Translations under genes and position numbers: made by a program | From: Schizochytrium sp. TIO01 | Taxonomy: Eukaryota > Sar > Bigyra > Thraustochytrida > Thraustochytriidae | NCBI GenBank assembly: GCA_004764695.1 | Contig: SMSO01000036.1 | Span: 268,001-332,000, forward strand | Length of the DNA: 64,000 nucleotides | Reading direction: 5' to 3' | The notes under the pieces: generated by a model | Told to the model about the DNA's origin: nothing | Databases searched by the model: none | Seen by the model: only the letters and a program-made list of their open reading frames with translations | In this document: piece by piece, positions 58,201 to 64,000 of the stretch | Layout: each line of letters begins with the position of its first letter | How positions within the stretch are numbered: the stretch's first letter is position 1

Positions 58201-60255
58201 CCTAGCTTTGATGTAATTGTAGATAGGTGTGTTTGGATTTGTTACCCGAGGTACATCCCATGATGAAATGTTTAAGCCTTATGTTGTTGTTGTTGTTGTT
58301 GTTCTATGAATAATCATCGTGCGACCTCACTACGCACCTACGTTTATTTTGCCAAGGCAGGCAGAGATCTAAGATCTTCACGTATCGTTAGATTCATCCT
58401 AGCACCTTCTTCCAGGCTTGTGGCCACATGTTCGGTTGTCAAGTCGTTACCCAGTGCTGCTAAACTCCCAGGCATGTTTAGCAAGAATAGCAACTTAGCA
58501 GCAGTTGCAGGAATAGCAACTACAATAAAATTTCAAGGCCCTGCATGCTTAGCCTCCCCTGTAGAATCAATCTGGGATTAAATAAAGAAATAAGCAACCG
58601 CGCTTTTGCAAATCCTGTCGATCCTCTTCAGCATCCATGCGGTTAGCTCACTGCGATCTATTGCCCCTGATGCAGGATTTCCTTGGCTACCTCGGGATTG
58701 CCCTTATGGTGCAGAACAAGGAAACAAGTTGACTCTGCCCACATGCTTGCCACAGACGGACAAGACCCATCTCACCGGAGTGCCTGTATGGCCGCCACGG
58801 CTGTGGCTTTGAATTTCGTTTCTTAGTTGCAACAGGCCTTAAATCTCTATGCAGCTAACTTGGTAGAAGCATCTTTCATGTTGTGGTTTCGCACGCAGCC
58901 ATGGAGGTCATGAAGATCATATGCATGACCACACCCTCAATCAGGGTCTCTTGCTTTATGTCTGAGCCTGAGTTTGACACTCTTGCCGAGTTCCACTCCG
59001 CTGAAGCGCACACCCCTCATGCAACATGAGTTCATATCTGATACAAGCCTCTTCACTCGCTCGCTTTCTTGTTGGCTCGATCGGGCTACAACACACACTA
59101 GCGATGCGGGTCGAGAACCAGCAACACAGCCGTGTCGGGTGGCTCCTTCGTTGTCGTCTAGATATGTATCCCTTAGACGGTTCTCTTGGCTGTTGCTAGA
59201 AAGCCGGGGCTCAGTGACTCCAATTCTCACGGAGAAGCATCGTTTGGCTACCTTACTTTGGTGAAATAGAACCTATGTATATTGAAAAACTCAGGTTTCT
59301 GAACTCTGAAACACCAGGACTGTTATTCAATTCGGATCTAACAGTAGTAAGGACAGAACGGGCTGCAATCGAAGAGTATTGGTTGATGTGCGCCACGAAA
59401 TATATTATGTATTAGAATATGAGTTTCACGATATTCATTCGTTCGATGTCCCGAGATTATCTTTGGGTATCAGCAAAATGAAGAGATTAGTAGGCACCTA
59501 GGTGTTAAGTTTGGTTCTTGCAAACGATAGTGTTACCTTTCATGGAAACCTTCGCGGAAAGTGCAGTCTTTAGAGCAAACAATCGTACCAGATTGTCACT
59601 TCAGAATCGCCATTTCCATATCCTTTGGATAGACTCTTGTTTTAGATACACGCTCCCGTTGTCACTGCCCTAGCTCACTACCTCCTGCTGCTTGATTTTC
59701 AGTACACTGGTCCCACACCCTATGCATTGTACCTGCTGTGGCCGGTGTTCGCAACAACGCCGTTCGTTGCGAAATGTGTTAACGGTCTAAAAGACAATAG
59801 ACTCTTGTCAAAATCTTTTGCCGCCATACGATAGTCTTTCCTGCATCAAAATTTGTAGACCTCTCGCCAGGACCAGCCAGCACCCTAAGGCACTGCACTT
59901 CAGGATGTATAGACCCCCATGCTTCGGAAAGCCTTTCTTCCCGTTTTTCATCAACTCCAGACAATCCGAAGATAGATCCATCCTTTCCATTTCTGAGTCC
60001 AGCGAATAGTACCCCTTACTGTTTCCCCTATGCCTGGGTGCGAATAAGAAATGCTCAACAGCCGCTGCTTTTACGATTTTGAGCTTGCTAAGCAGACTCA
60101 AGTCAGCCAGACCAACTTCGAGGTCGAGGCTGTTACGTCGATTTGGCGTCTACCCAGTCGTATCACGCGCTTGCGTCTGCGTCTTTATCGCTGTGCTCCC
60201 AGCCATTGTCTCTCCTCGCATAGCGTGAGCTGGCAAGTTCTGCTGGAGCGGCGCA
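55272..60255. other. Intergenic, no supported gene
   Basis: A 5 kb stretch between divergent genes. The overlapping frames at 55328-55576, 56289-56663, 57817-58263, 58306-58812, 58937-59264 and 59779-60101 have no domain, and both strands are open with similar quality, which argues against genes. An AT-rich stretch at 57060-57160 and a (GTT)7 repeat are visible. The last part is the 5' flank of the BAR gene. Confidence 0.4.
58283..58303. repeat. (GTT)7 trinucleotide repeat
   Basis: Seven perfect GTT units in non-coding DNA. Confidence 0.9.
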
Positions 60256-61344
60256 ATGGCTTCGTTTTTCTCGCGGTCGGGTTTGGAGCTGCTCAAAGAG
60301 CGCACTGTACAGCGCGTGCAAGAACAGTTGGAGAATGTAGGTGTCCACAGCGAGTATATTGAGAAGCGCGCCAAAAGACTCGCGGGCGACCAGGAACTCT
60401 GCGAATTTATGGATCTTGTGGAGCAGCTGCACGAGTCGCTTGAGGGCGTCATCAAGGCTGCTACAGTCTTTCACAAGGGCGTCTGCGTGCTCCAGGAGGG
60501 CGGTCGCAAGTTGCGTGGAGCTCCAGGAGATGGAATCCGCAAATATGCATGCGTTGTGAGAGAGGCGCCCACACTTGAGACTACTTATGATGAGAACAAT
60601 TTGCGAAATGAATTGCAGCGGAATGTGACGCAGCCCATTCGACTCAAGATGCGTGAGCTCGCAGATATTCGCAACAGGATCAAGGAGACTGCGATCGTGC
60701 AACTGGAGGCCACTTCGAGAAAGGAGACAGTCGACCGTCTTCAGGCACGTCAGGCATCTGCAATGCAAATTGGTCAGGCAGAGGACCTCTATGCGGAGAA
60801 GCAGGTTGAATATGAACGAATGCGGGTGCGACTCATGGACGAGTTTGCGCTCCTGCAGCGCGACCATGAACGTATTTTTCAGAAGGCTTTCAATAGCTTT
60901 AAGCTCTGTCAGTACAGATTCCTCATGAACGCTTCGGCTACGCTGGGTACTATTACAGATGAGAACGCAGAGGGACTCGCAGCAAGCGATATCGGTGCCT
61001 CTCTCCAGCCTTCTCCGGCATCCCCAGCCGACTTTGAACGGCCCCCACCCTCGATGATGGACGCCAAGACCGAGCCTGTTGGATTTCGCAAACAAAGCGA
61101 AGGTGATGACATTGATGGCGTTGCGGATAGTTTCGTTTCTCTTGACAATTCATATGAGCTCGACAATAGCCACCCATCCTCAAAGGTGAAGACCAGCATG
61201 TCAGACCAAGACGAGAATGCTTCTAAGGATGCTTCGTCCCCCAAATCTTCTAATTTTAGTTCTGCCTCAGCTACGAAGGATCTCCAGAAAGATGACAAGA
61301 TTGGAGAGGATGATGACGATGAAGAGGAAACGGCAACCTTGTAA
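60256..61344 (+). CDS. BAR-domain protein
   Basis: A 362-residue protein from an ATG in the context GCAATGG. Residues ~1-240 match the BAR fold: a short amphipathic start (MASFFSRSGLELLKERTVQRV), then long charged helices, including LCEFMDLVEQLHESLEGVIKAATVF, NELQRNVTQPIRLKMRELADIRNRIKET and YEKQVEYERMRVRLMDEFALLQRDHERIF-type segments. BAR dimers bind and bend membranes in endocytosis and trafficking. Residues ~240-362 are a disordered, acidic Ser/Pro-rich tail ending EDDDDEEETATL. There is no SH3 or PH domain. An open antisense frame covers most of the gene and I reject it. Confidence 0.75.
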   Translation: MASFFSRSGLELLKERTVQRVQEQLENVGVHSEYIEKRAKRLAGDQELCEFMDLVEQLHESLEGVIKAATVFHKGVCVLQEGGRKLRGAPGDGIRKYACVVREAPTLETTYDENNLRNELQRNVTQPIRLKMRELADIRNRIKETAIVQLEATSRKETVDRLQARQASAMQIGQAEDLYAEKQVEYERMRVRLMDEFALLQRDHERIFQKAFNSFKLCQYRFLMNASATLGTITDENAEGLAASDIGASLQPSPASPADFERPPPSMMDAKTEPVGFRKQSEGDDIDGVADSFVSLDNSYELDNSHPSSKVKTSMSDQDENASKDASSPKSSNFSSASATKDLQKDDKIGEDDDDEEETATL

Positions 61345-62175
61345 AAAATCGCCATTTTTTATTTCCTCCCAAAATAACAATAACAACATATTACTAGCGC
61401 ACTAAACAAATATCATTCAGCAGTAGATAACAATAATCAAACATCTCATAGGCATCCCTCTGCTGTGCATTTCCTGCATATGCTCGTCATCTTCGATGTA
61501 TCTTGCTCACCCAGATCGCTCTCCTCACTTCCATCCAGCTTTTTTCGTAAAGGATTAAACCTGCCCCAAGTGCCAACGTGGCTCCCTTCTGCGATCCACC
61601 AAAATGAATCTCTAACCCATATTCATCTTAATGGCATCAACCCGCCTATGATGCACACAAGACCGAGTTCCCGCGCAGAGCTTTGATCTCACTTGTTTTA
61701 TGGTTCTGCAATGCGCCTCAGCAGACCTGAATGAAGGATTGAAGGAATCCTGAAAATAAATAAAAAGATAGAATAAAGATAGAAATTCGTACAGCATGCA
61801 TTCATATTTGGAAAGAAAGAAACTTTCAGGAGAACAAAAATATAACGCAAACCCATCTACTCCTATCCAAAACACTAAACCCGAGCATAACCTGTTGCTA
61901 CTGTAGGCCTGTAAACAATTTTTATTCTAAATCATTTGTGCGCTGGCAAAACAACTTCTTCTCTTTCTCTTTCTCTGGCGGCGCGGCTGTTCAGAGAAGG
62001 GGGAGAAGGAAAGCGGAGCTCGAAGTCGAGCACTGTGGCGGCCTTGCTGATACAGTAAGGCGATTGATCGAGGCCTGAGGGCTTCTGTTGTGGCTTTTGC
62101 CGCTTTTGCCGCTTTTCTCGTTAACTGTGCAGTGCCCCTTTTTCAAGAGTGTTTCACTCACGCATTCCGCACGCC
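61345..62175. other. Intergenic, no supported gene
   Basis: The interval between the BAR gene and the PGAP1 gene, same strand. Short frames lack domains. The first part, with an AACAATAAC-rich stretch, is probably the BAR 3' UTR, and the last ~150 bp the PGAP1 promoter/5' UTR. Confidence 0.5.
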
Positions 62176-64000
62176 ATGAGCATGTCGTCCAAAAGTATGC
62201 TTGTGCTGGCTGCATTGCTGTGGACAATATGTGCTGCAAGCCTTGCGGGTGTGCTTTTGGGTGGCCACCATCTTTTTGTCAAGGTTCCAGCTGTCGAGAA
62301 TGCCTGCACCATGACTTACATGTGGTCGCACTATTATCCAGTACCTATGGTCAACCGCTCGCGACTTGCCTTCAAATATCTTCTGCAGCGCTACTCGCAT
62401 GAGGAGCTTGATGAAGATGATCGCGACGTTACCAAGACTGATAAGGTTCTCCTTTTTGTGCCTGGAAGTGCCGGCTCAGCAGCACAAGTGCGCTCTATTG
62501 GTTCCGAGGTCATGAACCTTCTCAAGGCGCAACGCATGCCACGTTCAAACATTGCCGTTTACACCCTTGACTTTGGCGAAGAGCCATCCGTGCTAAGTGG
62601 CCTCTTTTTGGAAGACCAAGTCGAGTTCCTCAAGGACTCGTTACGCAGAATTGGAGAATTGCACAATCAGCCCAAGACCCTGCTCTTTGCCCATTCCATG
62701 GGCGGTGTCGTGGCACGTATGGTTATGAAGGATATGGATGCCCCAGAGCTTGAGCCAGCCTTGGCAATTTTAGATCTTGAGGCTGAAAATCTTACAATCA
62801 GTTCAATTGTTGACACTACTGAGGATGCTGAGCAATTTGATATCCAAGTCAATGAACCCGCACTTGAGAACAGCAGTGCATCAGCCGATGAAACAGAACC
62901 CGTTGAAGAGGGGTCATCTACTGGTGATTTAGCATCTGTATCAGAAACCTTTTCTGCGGAGGATGCTGGCTCAGTGTCAACTTCAGAAGACTCTTCTGCG
63001 GAGAAAGACACCACAGCAGAAGAGGAGACCACGCGGAGCATCCCTATGCGCCCAGCTGTAAGCCTACGTGGATTATACACGATGAGTTCTCCTCACCAGG
63101 ATCCTGTTGTAGGTGTCGATGTTGTCATTCCATTCGTGTATACCTCACTTCGGGATCACGTTGACCGTGAGCGTGTCTATGTATCTTTGGCAGGTGGTTA
63201 CCGCGATGTTCTCGTTCCTAGCGCCCTTGCACAGCTTGATAAATCACAGTATCCTTTTAGTACATCGTCACTTACAAGTACTATCCCGGGCGTGGAAAAG
63301 TCAACCGATCACCTTGCGATTCTTTGGTGCAATGAGCTAGTGAAGCGCCTTGCAAAGCATGCTGTGGAGGCCCTAAATGGAAAAGAACTGGCCGTACTCT
63401 CATCGCCAGGCCTTCAAAGCAAACGGATTCCTCGTGCAGGTTTCACCAAGGCTGAAATGCAGGCCATGGGTCCAGGGTTTGATTTGATCGGCAGCTTCTT
63501 CACTGACACTGTTGCTCGTCGCTATGCATTATGCATTTTGCCGGGCCTGTTTGGAAGTGTAATCTTCCTGACCCTTGTTTTTGCTGGTGCACCGACTAAA
63601 GAGCTGGCGTTTTATATCATGGTTTTCGCAGTTGCATTGAAGTTCTTCGAATCCCCGAGCTACCCCCTCACAGCAAACATTGTGGGTGTCACAGCTACGA
63701 GTGGTCTGGCTGTTGGAGGACTCATTCTTCTCGCCGCCCAAATTCTACTTCGCTGGCTCCCGAGGGTTCTGGTTCTCATGCCGCAAATAATCGGTTTGGG
63801 CCTTATGGTATCCAATGCAATGTGGGGTCAAAAGTGGATCCCAGAAGGCACTGACATGTTTGCACTTGCGTTGCTTTGGCTTGTTGCGTACACTATCACA
63901 CTAATTTTGGCCAACCTGAGTGCCGCACGCCAGCTCTGGAAACTCGACACCCCTTTGGATGCCCCACATCTTCAAGTTCTGTTTTCTCTTGCATATATTC
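62176..64000 (+). CDS. GPI inositol-deacylase PGAP1/Bst1 (5' part, cut by window end)
   Basis: An open frame of 608 codons from ATG 62176 to the window end, no stop reached. A signal anchor lies at ~8-28, then a luminal lipase-like domain. CTMTYMW (44-50) is a PGAP1 signature. VLLFVPGSAGSAAQVRSIGSE (91-111) matches the family PGNAGSYKQVRSIGS. FAHSMGGVVAR (171-181) holds the nucleophile Ser174; the family usually has GHSMGG, here Ala replaces the first Gly. VYVSLAGGYRDVLVPS (334-349) and STDHLAILWC (376-385, His379) match the later catalytic motifs. Hydrophobic spans begin at ~455. The enzyme removes the inositol-linked acyl chain from GPI anchors in the ER, a step in GPI-protein export. Between Ser174 and the SLAGG motif lies a ~99-residue Glu/Ser/Thr-rich insertion (199-297), normally not expected. 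Confidence 0.9.
   Translation, partial: MSMSSKSMLVLAALLWTICAASLAGVLLGGHHLFVKVPAVENACTMTYMWSHYYPVPMVNRSRLAFKYLLQRYSHEELDEDDRDVTKTDKVLLFVPGSAGSAAQVRSIGSEVMNLLKAQRMPRSNIAVYTLDFGEEPSVLSGLFLEDQVEFLKDSLRRIGELHNQPKTLLFAHSMGGVVARMVMKDMDAPELEPALAILDLEAENLTISSIVDTTEDAEQFDIQVNEPALENSSASADETEPVEEGSSTGDLASVSETFSAEDAGSVSTSEDSSAEKDTTAEEETTRSIPMRPAVSLRGLYTMSSPHQDPVVGVDVVIPFVYTSLRDHVDRERVYVSLAGGYRDVLVPSALAQLDKSQYPFSTSSLTSTIPGVEKSTDHLAILWCNELVKRLAKHAVEALNGKELAVLSSPGLQSKRIPRAGFTKAEMQAMGPGFDLIGSFFTDTVARRYALCILPGLFGSVIFLTLVFAGAPTKELAFYIMVFAVALKFFESPSYPLTANIVGVTATSGLAVGGLILLAAQILLRWLPRVLVLMPQIIGLGLMVSNAMWGQKWIPEGTDMFALALLWLVAYTITLILANLSAARQLWKLDTPLDAPHLQVLFSLAYI

Noticed and set aside
57817-58263. Overlapping open frames on both strands
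   Set aside because: No domain on either strand; similar openness on both strands suggests chance.
60163-61095. 310-codon minus-strand frame opposite the BAR gene
   Set aside because: It mirrors the codon pattern of the plus-strand BAR gene and shows no domain, whereas the plus strand gives a clear BAR protein.
62667-63080. 137-codon minus-strand frame inside PGAP1
   Set aside because: It is the reverse of the acidic Ser/Thr-rich insertion in PGAP1 and has no independent support.

Overview
The window looks like nuclear DNA of a unicellular eukaryote. I infer a stramenopile, most likely a thraustochytrid-type labyrinthulomycete. The genes are long single open frames with no intron needed to read the domains. 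There are eukaryote-only genes: an RFC clamp-loader subunit, the dynactin subunit Arp10, a polycystin channel, the GPI-processing enzyme PGAP1, a BAR protein and a CRIB-RhoGAP. There are also tandem Cys/His 'HGGGKRC' repeat proteins of the kind abundant in stramenopiles. Taxonomy was not tested by any search. Genes are moderately GC-rich and sit on both strands, and they are separated by AT-rich DNA full of simple repeats.

Layout. 1-6.3 kb: a small type I membrane protein with a ten-cysteine TIL-like domain (+), then a secreted CE4-like polysaccharide deacetylase candidate (-). 6.3-19.7 kb: a 13.4 kb stretch without a convincing protein gene. It contains a compact hairpin cluster near 11.1 kb (candidate structured RNA) and several microsatellites. 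19.7-22.7 kb: a membrane-anchored paralogue of the deacetylase (+), so the two paralogues face away from each other across the gene-poor stretch. 23-28.8 kb: RFC5 (-) and a four-CBS protein with a huge disordered N-terminus (-). 28.8-32.4 kb: non-coding, with a 180-bp tetranucleotide array. 32.4-42.9 kb: the densest block: a multi-EF-hand protein with a myristoylation-type N-terminus (-), a small MQ-repeat protein (+), a PKD2-type channel (-), Arp10 (+) and a ubiquitin-like/four-TM protein (-). 42.9-47.5 kb: non-coding except for one orphan coding-like island. 47.5-54 kb: two Cys/His repeat proteins and a protein of unknown function (all +). 54-55.3 kb: CRIB-RhoGAP (-). 55.3-60.2 kb: non-coding. 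60.2-64 kb: a BAR-domain protein (+) and the 5' part of PGAP1 (+), cut by the window end.

There is no operon logic. Shared themes are cell-surface or secretory glycan biology (two deacetylase-like ectoproteins, PGAP1, a TIL receptor-like protein) and membrane/cytoskeleton signalling (polycystin, dynactin Arp10, EF-hand, CRIB-RhoGAP, BAR). The most unusual items are the deacetylase paralogue pair, the acidic insertion inside the PGAP1 catalytic domain, the non-canonical polycystin pore, the UBL plus four-TM architecture, and the hairpin cluster in the long gene-free stretch.
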